This document shows positions 45,748-54,087 of a DNA stretch of 56,072 bases, piece by piece. This DNA is from Caldilineaceae bacterium. Lineage in GTDB: Bacteria > Chloroflexota > Anaerolineae > Caldilineales > Caldilineaceae. The notes under the pieces were generated by a model that was given only the letters and a program-made list of their open reading frames with translations, ran no database searches and was not told the DNA's origin. The stretch covers positions 1 to 56,072 of the forward strand of contig JAHDWH010000009.1 of the NCBI GenBank assembly GCA_023384455.1, in the 5' to 3' direction. Numbering within the stretch: the first letter of the stretch is position 1; each line of letters begins with the position of its first letter. A program made the translations under genes and the position numbers.

Positions 45748-46797
45748 TCAGATGCCAGTTGGCTGGTATTGGCTGTCCCACACGTCCACCACAATCTGTT
45801 TACCCATCACCCGGGCTACTTCGGGCTTTTCCACCACATCCCGCTTCCAGAACCAGCGCCCCGGCTCGTTGCTTACAGCCTTGGGCGACATAGCAATATA
45901 ACCGGCAATGCGCAGTTGAATCGGCTCAAAGTCGATGGCACAGACCAGCGCTCGCTCATTGCCCATAGCCCCCGCATGGACAATTCCCCGCAACCGGCCC
46001 CACACAAAAATGTCACCGCCGCTGATCACCTCGGCACCGGGATTCACATCGCCGATAATCATCACCGTGCCCGCGTGACGAAAGACCTGGCCGGAACGCA
46101 GAGTTCCGTGATAGATATAGGGCGGCGCCAGAATCACTTCCTGGGCCGCGCCGTCGCTCTCCCCTTCGCTGACCGGGGGTGGCTCGTCTGGCCGGGCAGC
46201 GGGCTTCGGAGTCTCTGTCTCCGGCGCGGCGGCTATCGGTTGCGCAGACGGCGGCTCTTGGGGAGCCGTCACCTGATCCGCAATCGAATCGGCGATGGAT
46301 TGGGGCGGCTGAAACTGCTCTACCGGCTTGGGCAGAGGGGTGGCCTGCCCGGTTTTGCCCAGATGGACCTCCCAACGGGTCGGTTCCGCTTTGCCCGCAG
46401 CCGGGGCCAGCCCTTTTTCCCCGTCCAGCCACTCCGCGGCCAGGCCAATCTCGTGTACCATCCGGTGGGTTTCCGGGTTGTTGGTGCGCACTGCCCAAAT
46501 GGTGATATTGTAGCTGGTCAGCACATCGGCAATCTGCTGTAAATCATCCGCAGTGAGCAGACGCATTCCGATTTCAATGGCCACCCGCTCGCCCTGAAAA
46601 AACCCCTCCGCCCGGACCAGATGATCCGAAAGCACCCGCACAATCTCGCTCCAGCGGCCGCCCTGGTCACCGATGCGCATAATAATCCCGTCTCCCGTCC
46701 CCACAATACGGACGATAGAAGGCTTACCCGCAGGCGTGACCCCAGGCTGTTCCAAGATTCTGTCGCTCTGTTTCGGGCGCGAACTTCTTTCGGACAC
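45748..46797 (-). CDS. minC: MinC, septum-site-determining protein
   Basis: 349 residues. The N-terminal domain (to ~135) includes GRWSEIVRVLSDHLVRAEGFFQG. A long Pro/Ala/Glu linker leads to ~225, and the C-terminal beta-helix has TLRSGQVFRHAGTVMIIGDVNPGAEVISGGDIFVWGRLRG. MinC inhibits FtsZ rings and is recruited by MinD. The linker is longer than in E. coli MinC (231 residues). It starts 4 bp after the PBP2 stop. Confidence 0.92.
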   Translation of the reverse strand: MSERSSRPKQSDRILEQPGVTPAGKPSIVRIVGTGDGIIMRIGDQGGRWSEIVRVLSDHLVRAEGFFQGERVAIEIGMRLLTADDLQQIADVLTSYNITIWAVRTNNPETHRMVHEIGLAAEWLDGEKGLAPAAGKAEPTRWEVHLGKTGQATPLPKPVEQFQPPQSIADSIADQVTAPQEPPSAQPIAAAPETETPKPAARPDEPPPVSEGESDGAAQEVILAPPYIYHGTLRSGQVFRHAGTVMIIGDVNPGAEVISGGDIFVWGRLRGIVHAGAMGNERALVCAIDFEPIQLRIAGYIAMSPKAVSNEPGRWFWKRDVVEKPEVARVMGKQIVVDVWDSQYQPTGI

Positions 46798-46801
46798 AGG
46801 A

Positions 46802-48982
46802 CTACTCGCTTGTCGCTGTTTGTAATTCTTCTTCGGCTGGCGGTGGACCGTTGAAGTAGTAATCCAGAATCTGCTGGGCCACCGGTGCGGCTATCGACGA
46901 ACCTTCACCGCCATTATAGACAAAGACCACCACCGCGATCTCTGGATTCTCGAAGGGCGCATAGGCCACATACCACGCATGGAAAGGAAGATTATCATCC
47001 TTATCCCGGAACGCGCAATCCTCAATTTCCGGGTCCCATTGGCAGAACTCGGCGGTACCGGTCTTGCCAGCTACCGCCACACCGGGCACCCGACTATTGG
47101 GCGCAGTGCCATAGGGTTCATTGACCGCGGCCCACATCCCCTGCTGGACATAGCGCAAGAGACTCTTGCTAATCGGCAGCTCTCGCACCACCTGGGGTGT
47201 AAATTCCCATTGCAGACCGCCCTCCGCGTCGATCATCTCCTGGACCAGTTGGGGTTTCATAATATAGCCCCCATTGGCAACCGCCGCCGTGGAAACCAAC
47301 ACCTGCAAAGGTGTGCCCAGCACATAGCCCTGGCCGATGGACATATTGTAGCTGTCACCGGTTGTCCACGACTCGGCCCAGGTAATCCGCTTCCACTGGT
47401 CATCGGGCAGGATAGAAGTCACCTCGCCGGGCAGATCGATACCCGTCCTGTCCCCATAGCCAAAGAGACCCATCCATTTGGCCAGCCGTTCGTTACCCAG
47501 CCCTTCCAACGCATTCGGAAAGCCACCGCCAATCCAGTAAAAATAGATATCGTTGGAGAGGGCCAACGCCTGGACGATCGAGATATTGCCGTGATAGATG
47601 CCCAGTTTGTGATTCCAGCTCACAAACTTCTGGGCCTGGGTCAAATCATTCGGGAAAAAACGGTTACGCAGAAAGATCGGGCCGTTGTCAGCAATGAGAG
47701 TCGTAGGATCGACCACCCCTTCGGCCAACGCCGCCGTAGACGAAACCAGTTTGAAGGTGGAGCCGGGGGGATAGAGGCCGTGGATGGCGTAGTTGAGCAG
47801 GGGGCGCCGCTCGTCCTGCTCCAGGGCCTTATATTCCGGGCCGATGCCTTCCGAAAAGATATTATTGTCAAAGCTCGGCAGACTGACCATTCCCAGAATC
47901 GCCCCGGTCTTGGGGTTCATAGCAATCGCAACCGCATTGGGCGATTTTACCCTCTCGGCTGTGGCTGCCAGAGAGTTGTACATCATCTCTTGCAGACGCA
48001 TATCCAGGCTCAGGCGCAGATTCAAACCCGGCACCGGGTCCACCACCTGGCCGACGGTGCGCATCTCCCGGCCCAAAATATCCACTTCGATGTACTTCTG
48101 ACCAGGCACACCCCGCAACTCATCCTGATATGTGTATTCCAGACCGTTCAGCCCCACCTGCTCGTTGGGGTCCCGATACCCTTCGGCCACATAAGAATCC
48201 GCGGCAAGGGCAGGGATCGGTCCCATAAAGCCCAGCGTATGGCTTACCAGATCTTTATAGACGTATTCCCGCACAGGCACCTGCTGGACTCTAACCCCCT
48301 GTAACTGATAGGTCTCCTCCGCCACATCAAAAGCGCTGTCCCGCTTTACAAGCTCCAGCAGGGGAATCGCCTCGAAGGAGCTGCCCTGGGTGCCCAACTG
48401 CACAGCCCGATAGACCAGCGCCACCAGCCCTTCCAAAGGCAACACCTGGGAGAGGTCCGGGATAACCGTTGGCGTCTCTACCAGCCGCTCACTCTCCCCA
48501 TCCTTTTCAATAAATTGCAGAGTGACCAGTCGATAGGTGAGATCGATCCCGGCATCTGTCACCACCTTGGCAAAATCGGCCCGGCCCAGACGTAGAAACA
48601 TCACCTCGGCCAGGTTGAGTGCAATCTCCGTATCAGTGTCCGCCCGCAAAACCTGTAGTAGCCGCTCGATGGCAAGCCGCTCTTCATCAACGTCTGTGTC
48701 AATCTGGTCATCGGGCAGCTCCGCCGGGACGATAGAAATCATAAAACTGGGCCGATTGCGCGCCAGAATCTCGCCGTTACGGTCATAGATCACACCCCGG
48801 GGCGGCGGCACTTCAATAAAGCGAAAACGGTTGTTATCTGCCTGGGTCTGGTAGGTTGCGCCCTGCATAATCTGCAAAAAATAGAGCCGGCCCACGAAGA
48901 CCAGAAAGATGACTACCAGCCCCAGCCGCACCATTGCGGTTGCCAAAGTAGCGGTATGCTCGCCCCGTTCATGCGTAAACAT
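46802..48982 (-). CDS. mrdA: Penicillin-binding protein 2 (class B transpeptidase)
   Basis: 726 residues. One N-terminal membrane helix is followed by the pedestal domain (VPPPRGVIYDRNGEILA) and the transpeptidase domain. The active-site motifs are PPGSTFKLVSS, LALSNDIYFY and AGKTGTAE. It crosslinks peptidoglycan during elongation and works with RodA and MreC. A Pro/Glu-rich tail ends it. The start MFTHERG is 3 bp after the mreD stop. Confidence 0.95.
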   Translation of the reverse strand: MFTHERGEHTATLATAMVRLGLVVIFLVFVGRLYFLQIMQGATYQTQADNNRFRFIEVPPPRGVIYDRNGEILARNRPSFMISIVPAELPDDQIDTDVDEERLAIERLLQVLRADTDTEIALNLAEVMFLRLGRADFAKVVTDAGIDLTYRLVTLQFIEKDGESERLVETPTVIPDLSQVLPLEGLVALVYRAVQLGTQGSSFEAIPLLELVKRDSAFDVAEETYQLQGVRVQQVPVREYVYKDLVSHTLGFMGPIPALAADSYVAEGYRDPNEQVGLNGLEYTYQDELRGVPGQKYIEVDILGREMRTVGQVVDPVPGLNLRLSLDMRLQEMMYNSLAATAERVKSPNAVAIAMNPKTGAILGMVSLPSFDNNIFSEGIGPEYKALEQDERRPLLNYAIHGLYPPGSTFKLVSSTAALAEGVVDPTTLIADNGPIFLRNRFFPNDLTQAQKFVSWNHKLGIYHGNISIVQALALSNDIYFYWIGGGFPNALEGLGNERLAKWMGLFGYGDRTGIDLPGEVTSILPDDQWKRITWAESWTTGDSYNMSIGQGYVLGTPLQVLVSTAAVANGGYIMKPQLVQEMIDAEGGLQWEFTPQVVRELPISKSLLRYVQQGMWAAVNEPYGTAPNSRVPGVAVAGKTGTAEFCQWDPEIEDCAFRDKDDNLPFHAWYVAYAPFENPEIAVVVFVYNGGEGSSIAAPVAQQILDYYFNGPPPAEEELQTATSE

Positions 48983-48985
48983 CGG

Positions 48986-49486
48986 CTACCCCACCTCCCG
49001 CTGCTCTGGCAACCGGTTCAGAAAAGGCGTCAGGAGCAGCATAATAGCCCCATTGTACACCATTGCGGGCAGAATCAGCCGTTGGGTTGCATCCCAAATG
49101 GGCAGCCGGTGGCCGACAAGCGCCAGAACAGCCAAATAGAGATAGGAGTAGACCAGTGTGCCCAACCCAATACTTACAATCGGCACCAGCAGATTGCTGC
49201 GAAAGAAACGGGCGTGACCGATACCTGTCACCAGAGCCACACCCATCAGCGCCAGGCTGGAGCCACCCATAGGACCACCGCTCAACACATCCATCCACAG
49301 CCCCGCCACAAAACCAATGAGAAGCGCGCTGGCACCGCCAAAGAGCAGCGCCCAGGCCACAACAAAGACCACCAATATATCCGGGCGCACGTGGGCAATG
49401 GCGAGATGGGGGACCACCACCGAGTGAACGATGGCAACCACCGCCAGAACGGGAACCATCAAAAAGTAGAGAGATGCGCGGTTCAT
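48986..49486 (-). CDS. mreD: MreD, rod-shape-determining membrane protein
   Basis: 166 residues with about five membrane segments. RPDILVVFVVAWALLFG and LLIGFVAGLWMDVLSGGPMG match MreD, an integral membrane part of the elongasome. Its start overlaps the mreC stop by 4 bp and the PBP2 gene follows after 3 bp. Confidence 0.92.
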   Translation of the reverse strand: MNRASLYFLMVPVLAVVAIVHSVVVPHLAIAHVRPDILVVFVVAWALLFGGASALLIGFVAGLWMDVLSGGPMGGSSLALMGVALVTGIGHARFFRSNLLVPIVSIGLGTLVYSYLYLAVLALVGHRLPIWDATQRLILPAMVYNGAIMLLLTPFLNRLPEQREVG

Positions 49487-50373
49487 TGGGAAACGCCGGC
49501 AGAGATATCGTCCAGCGCGGGTACAAACTCCAGGGGATCAAAATTGGTGACGATCAGGACAAGTTCCAGACGGCCGAAGTCTACAATTGGTCTGACCACA
49601 GCCTCCTGAAAGACCTCAAAGTCCCGTTGGCGAACCTCCGTCACCTGACCGATGGGTATGCCTTTGGGGAAGTTTCGGCCCATCCCGGAAGAGAGCACCA
49701 CCTCGCCCACGCCAACCCGGGAGCCTTGAGGGATGAAACCCATCACCGGATCCCCCCCCACAACCCCATTGATCACACCAGTAAGACGGCTGCTCTGCAA
49801 AATTGCGTTGACAGTGCTGAGAGGATCGCTGATGAGAAGAACTTTGGACGATGTACTGGTGACTTCGCTCACGCGGCCCACCAGTCCCTGGTTGGTCATC
49901 ACAGGCATACCGACTTCGATACCCTGACGACTTCCCAGGTCTACCATCAAAAAATTGAGGAAATTGTTGCTGTCCCGCCCAATCACCCGGGCGATGATTT
50001 GACCGCCCCGCAATTCGATGCCGGGCCGGGTCTCGCTGAAGGACAAAAGCTCGCGTAGCCGCTGATTTTCCCGTTCGATCTCCTGCAAGCGCAGGTTCTC
50101 GGCCAGCAGGCTGCGGTTAATCGATTCCACCTCGGTTACCCGTCCCTGCAGGTACTGGAAATTGCCCAGAGCGCTCACCGTTTGGGTCACCCGATCGGTG
50201 AGCGTGGACAGCCCCTGCTGCCCCGGCGCCAGAATCAGGGCAACCGCGCCCTCCACTGTTCCCAGACGACCTGTCAACTGCAAAGCCATCAACAGAACCG
50301 CGCTGAGGATAAGAATGATCAATCGGATTCCCAAATCGGCTGGGCTGCCGAATCTTCGTAAATTGTCACGCAT
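49483..50373 (-). CDS. mreC: MreC, rod-shape-determining protein
   Basis: 296 residues. One membrane helix (about 15-35), a coiled coil (SINRSLLAENLRLQEIERENQRLRELL, about 84-110) and two beta-barrel-like domains containing RQGIEVGMPVMTNQGLVGRV. It connects MreB filaments with the outer wall enzymes. It is separated from mreB by 406 bp of repeat-rich sequence. Confidence 0.93.
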   Translation of the reverse strand: MRDNLRRFGSPADLGIRLIILILSAVLLMALQLTGRLGTVEGAVALILAPGQQGLSTLTDRVTQTVSALGNFQYLQGRVTEVESINRSLLAENLRLQEIERENQRLRELLSFSETRPGIELRGGQIIARVIGRDSNNFLNFLMVDLGSRQGIEVGMPVMTNQGLVGRVSEVTSTSSKVLLISDPLSTVNAILQSSRLTGVINGVVGGDPVMGFIPQGSRVGVGEVVLSSGMGRNFPKGIPIGQVTEVRQRDFEVFQEAVVRPIVDFGRLELVLIVTNFDPLEFVPALDDISAGVSQ

Positions 50374-50779
50374 AGACAGTTAAAGGACTACCTTGCATCA
50401 TCCGGCACGCCGATCCGGAAGAGAAAGCACGTAGTGTATAAGGTGGCGGAGCCACGAGAGTTGCGTACAGATCAGATCAGCTCCCCATGCGACGGGTCGC
50501 GCCACGGGGGATGAAAAGTGGACGCAGATTTACGCAGAAACAATTGATCTGCGCAGATTTTATCAGCGTCAATCAATTCAGATCAGCGGCATCAGCGTCC
50601 TATTTTCAGGGCAGTGAGCGTCGTCGGTGCGGGACGCAACTAACGCTTGTGACGTCGATCTTGCGATGGTACGGAGTAAGGTGGCGTAGCCACAATTTGC
50701 GTGCGGAAACAGGAAGACGTGAAGCGTGAGACCAGGTGAGGACACCTCATCGAAGGTACAGAGTGCCATACCCCATACC
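50374..50779. repeat. Repeat-rich gap between mreB and mreC
   Basis: No gene is seen. Two family D copies (50441-50470 partial; 50679-50749) with GTGGC/GCCAC hairpins flank degenerate ACGCAGATTTACGCAG-type repeats (50521-50600). The region breaks an otherwise tight operon and may hold an internal promoter or a processing site. Confidence 0.6.
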
Positions 50780-51850
50780 CTACCGAATCGTACTCTTGCG
50801 CTGCATAGACGATAGAGTCTCCCGATAATACTCAGGCTTCTCCAGAATCATCCCGGTGCCCAACACCACCGACGTCAGAGGATTGTCGGCCACGTAGACG
50901 TGCATCCGCGTCTCGTCCTGCAAGCGCTGGGCCAACCCTTGCAGCAGCGCGCCCCCCCCGGCCAGCACAATCCCTTGCTCCATCAGGTCTGCCACCAGCT
51001 CGGGCGGTGTCTCGTCCAGCGTATCCTTCACCGCATCCACAATCACATCCACCGAACTGGAGAGCGCCTCCCGAATCTCCACCGAACTGACTTCGATGGC
51101 TTCGGGCAGACCGGTAATCAGATTGCGCCCCCGCAGAATCATCGTGCGTTCCTGCTCCAGGGGATAGGCTGAGCCTACGTCCATCTTGGCCTTTTCGGCC
51201 ATACGTTCACCGATAAACAGATTGTACTTCTGGCGTGAATAATTGATGATATCCTCATTCATCTCATCGCCAGCCACTCGGATAGAGCGGGAAACCACAA
51301 TACCGCCCAAAGAGATGACCGCCACTTCGGTTGTGCCACCACCGATGTCCACAATCATCGAGCCGATAGACTCGGTGACAGGCAGCCCCGCCCCGATGGC
51401 CGCGGCCATCGGCTCTTCCACCAGACCCGCTTCCCGTGCCCCGGCGCTGATGGCCGCATCCCGCACAGCCCGCTTTTCCACCTCTGTCACACCCGAAGGG
51501 ATGCCGACGACTACACGAGGTCGGGCTGTGCCAAAGGCCCGGTTGCCGTGTACTTTGCCAATAAAGTGATGGATCATCCGTTCTGTCACTTCAAAGTCCG
51601 AAATCACACCGTCCTGCAAGGGACGGATCGCAACGATATGGGCCGGCGTGCGCCCTACCATCTCCTTCGCTTCTTTTCCGATAGCTTTGATAGCAATCCG
51701 CCGCCGCGAAGATTTATCAATAGCGACAACCGAAGGTTCGTCAATGACGATACCCCGCCCCTTGACATGCACAAGCGTATTCGCTGTGCCCAGGTCAATC
51801 CCAATATCGAGTGAAAAAAGGCCTAAGAGCCAATCTAACGGGTTTGCCAC
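50780..51850 (-). CDS. mreB: MreB, actin-like cell-shape protein
   Basis: 356 residues. The actin-fold nucleotide motifs are present: GIDLGTANTLVHVKGRGI near residue 16, GSMIVDIGGGTTEVAV, and VLAGGGALLQGL. It forms membrane-associated filaments that guide wall elongation. The start is GTG at 51850 with GGAGAGGAG upstream. It is the first gene of the cell-shape cluster. Confidence 0.97.
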   Translation of the reverse strand: MANPLDWLLGLFSLDIGIDLGTANTLVHVKGRGIVIDEPSVVAIDKSSRRRIAIKAIGKEAKEMVGRTPAHIVAIRPLQDGVISDFEVTERMIHHFIGKVHGNRAFGTARPRVVVGIPSGVTEVEKRAVRDAAISAGAREAGLVEEPMAAAIGAGLPVTESIGSMIVDIGGGTTEVAVISLGGIVVSRSIRVAGDEMNEDIINYSRQKYNLFIGERMAEKAKMDVGSAYPLEQERTMILRGRNLITGLPEAIEVSSVEIREALSSSVDVIVDAVKDTLDETPPELVADLMEQGIVLAGGGALLQGLAQRLQDETRMHVYVADNPLTSVVLGTGMILEKPEYYRETLSSMQRKSTIR

Positions 51851-52061
51851 ACCCGGACTTCTCCTCTCCGTGGAGCCGATAAACCATCCGGCAACTGCTC
51901 AAGACTACACGAACAGCGCTCCACTGAATCAGCTTATGCAAGCTTATAGATTATAAAGTACGAAAGCGCTGTCCGCTGCGCCAGACCGACGAAACGCATC
52001 AGTCTGCGTTCCGTCCTATCAGGTCACCCGCGACGCAACAATCAGCGCGAAATTGCAACAC

Positions 52062-52089
52062 AGTATACCACAGGCCGGAATGACGCAAC
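52062..52089 (-). promoter_or_regulatory. Predicted promoter of mreB
   Basis: On the minus strand: TTGCGT (52089-52084), a 16-bp spacer and TATACT (52067-52062). It lies ~210 nt upstream of the mreB start and within one arm of an inverted repeat shared with the tilS side. Confidence 0.45.
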
Positions 52090-52119
52090 AAAGCTGCCCA
52101 ATCCGCTCTGTGGTATACT
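52062..52119. promoter_or_regulatory. 12-bp inverted repeat between divergent mreB and tilS promoters
   Basis: AGTATACCACAG (52062-52073) and CTGTGGTATACT (52108-52119) are perfect complements separated by 34 bp. Each arm contains a -10-like TATACT facing outwards. It could be a regulator site for both genes or paired promoters. Confidence 0.45.
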
Positions 52120-52126
52120 TTTCCTT

Positions 52127-53827
52127 ATGCAAGCTATTTCTACCCTGTGCAACGACAGCCCGCCCAGCCCTGTTCCACCCGCCATGTCCGTACCCAACAG
52201 CGCCGACAGCCTATACCTGGCCTTGCAGCAAGCACAGGCGCGCCATCAGCTTTTCCCGGACGCGCCAGGAAGACAGCCCCAGCCTGTGGTCGTCGGTGTC
52301 AGCGGTGGGGCAGACAGCGTATGCCTGCTTCATCTGCTGCGGCGGGTGGCGGGCGAATGGCATTTGGCCCTGCACGTAGCCCACCTGGACCACAACATTC
52401 GGCCCGATTCGGCCCAGGACGCGGCCTTTGTAGAGGAGTTGGCCCAGGACTGGGGGCTGCCCTTTCACAGCAGGCGGCTCTCTCCCAGTGAAGTTGACGA
52501 AGCAGGCAACAATCTGGAAGCAGCCCTGCGGCAGCTACGCTACAGCTTTCTGGCTGGGGTGGCTACCGACCTGACCCCGCCTGGGAATGGATGGCCGATT
52601 GTCGCCGTGGCCCACACCGCCGACGACCAGAGCGAGACAATTCTGATGCACATCCTGCGGGGCAGCGGGTTGACGGGTCTGGCCGGAATGCGCCCCCGCA
52701 CCTTTCCCGCCCTGGCTATTCAGGGAGTACCTGTTCAGCCACCCCAGCCTACCCCTCCCCATTCCAGGGAGGGAACTGGATCGACTCCTCCCCCACAGTG
52801 GGGGAGGTTGGGTGGGGGTGAGCCGTTACTTCAGGGAAAACAGCCCTTTTGCCTGGTGCGCCCCCTTCTCGACGTTTCGCGTACGCACATCCTACAATAT
52901 CTCAACGCCCACAATCTGGCCTGGCGCGAGGACCCCAGCAATCGGGATTTGAGCCTGACCCGCAACCGGCTGCGTCACACCATTCTGCCCCAACTGCGGG
53001 AACTCTACCCCAATCTGACCGGCGCCCTGACCCGCCTGGGGGAGATTGTCGCCGCCGAAAGTGACCGGGCAGAGGCGCTGGATTGGGGCGCTTTTCAGGC
53101 GCTTTTGGAGGATGAGAGCTTCCCGTTGGGCCAGACGCGCCAACGAGTGGTACTGAATCGGCTGGCCTGGCAGGAGTTGGACCTGGCCGCGCGGCGCGGC
53201 GTGCTGCGTATAGCCGGGCTGTCAATGGAACTGCCCGCAGAAGAATTGACCTACGAACGCCTGGAAAAGTTGCGGCTGGCCCTGGAAAGCGATGGGCTGT
53301 GGCAGGCAACACCCCTGGCTGGCTCAATCGTTTCCAGCGCGGACGCCAAACGCTTCAGCCTGCACCGCTCTACGGCCCTGGCCTTCCCGCCCCTCATCCC
53401 TTTTCTGGATGAGGAATGGCGCGCCGCCACTGGCAGGCAGCCCCTGCGCCCCGGCGAATCTCTGGTAATAGACGGCTGGCGGTTGACCTGCCAAGAGGTT
53501 GCCGCCGGGGAGCAGCAGCCGAACTGGCGGGCAAGCGATGATCCCTGGCAGATGGTTTGCGATGCCCAGCAGGCGGGCCCGCTTCTGCTCACCACACCCC
53601 AGCCGGGCCAGCGCTTTGCACCCCTGGGAATGGACGGCCATCACAAACAATTGGGGAATTTCTTCACCGATTGCAAAGTGGACCCGGCTCTGCGCCCCGG
53701 CTGGCCGCTGCTGGTGGACGCCAGCAGCGGGGAGATCGTCTGGGTCTGCGGACTGCGTCTGGCCCATCACGCCCGGCTGCGCACGCAGACAACAAAAATC
53801 TTGCAAGTGAAGTGGAGCAAAGAATGA
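52127..53827 (+). CDS. tilS: tRNA(Ile)-lysidine synthetase with an in-frame transposable-element insertion
   Basis: 566 residues. TilS converts the wobble C of tRNA-Ile(CAU) to lysidine. The PP-loop VVGVSGGADS is at residues 55-64, HLDHNIRPDSAQDAAFVE follows, and HTADDQSETILM is the second family motif. Residues 201-237 are encoded by a family A element plus its 8-bp duplication (52727-52837), with Pro/Gly-rich sequence between AIQG and KQPFCLVRPLLDVSR. The insertion is 111 nt, so the frame is kept. The TATACT at 52114 lies only 8 nt before ATG 52127, hinting at a leaderless message or a start at 52184. Confidence 0.93.
   Translation: MQAISTLCNDSPPSPVPPAMSVPNSADSLYLALQQAQARHQLFPDAPGRQPQPVVVGVSGGADSVCLLHLLRRVAGEWHLALHVAHLDHNIRPDSAQDAAFVEELAQDWGLPFHSRRLSPSEVDEAGNNLEAALRQLRYSFLAGVATDLTPPGNGWPIVAVAHTADDQSETILMHILRGSGLTGLAGMRPRTFPALAIQGVPVQPPQPTPPHSREGTGSTPPPQWGRLGGGEPLLQGKQPFCLVRPLLDVSRTHILQYLNAHNLAWREDPSNRDLSLTRNRLRHTILPQLRELYPNLTGALTRLGEIVAAESDRAEALDWGAFQALLEDESFPLGQTRQRVVLNRLAWQELDLAARRGVLRIAGLSMELPAEELTYERLEKLRLALESDGLWQATPLAGSIVSSADAKRFSLHRSTALAFPPLIPFLDEEWRAATGRQPLRPGESLVIDGWRLTCQEVAAGEQQPNWRASDDPWQMVCDAQQAGPLLLTTPQPGQRFAPLGMDGHHKQLGNFFTDCKVDPALRPGWPLLVDASSGEIVWVCGLRLAHHARLRTQTTKILQVKWSKE
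52727..52829. repeat. Family A MITE-like element, copy 5, inside tilS, with 8-bp target duplication
   Basis: Inverted relative to the other copies: it begins GTACCTGTTCAGCC and ends GAGCCGTTAC. Identical octamers TTCAGGGA flank it (52719-52726 and 52830-52837). 103 bp plus 8 bp gives 111 nt, an exact multiple of three, with no stop in the reading frame. Confidence 0.92.
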
Positions 53828-54087
53828 GCACAAAAGCCCTGGTTCTGTGGGCGGCCCGCAAAAAGTGGACGGTTCGCTTCGCCCAGCGCACGCCAGACGC
53901 GACTACTGGTATCCTTAACACCCCGGATGGTCCTCTGGCCTTTCGCTATGAAACTGGGCCAGGGCGCATCCACCTGCCCGACGCGACAATTCTTGTCAAT
54001 GAGTATGGCTGGGAGGTGGACGAGGGGGGACGCACGGTCTTCCGTTCTTCCTCTCCCCACAAACGGAAAGAGCAATCGAATGGCTGA
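53824..54087 (+). CDS. Small hypothetical protein
   Basis: 87 residues, basic, with ALVLWAARKKWTVRFAQRTPD at the start and LAFRYETGPGRIHLPDATILVNEYGWEVD in the middle. I do not recognise a family. The ATG overlaps the tilS stop by 4 bp and its end overlaps the methyltransferase gene by 8 bp, so it is part of the operon. A role in RNA modification is only a guess. Confidence 0.65.
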   Translation: MSTKALVLWAARKKWTVRFAQRTPDATTGILNTPDGPLAFRYETGPGRIHLPDATILVNEYGWEVDEGGRTVFRSSSPHKRKEQSNG

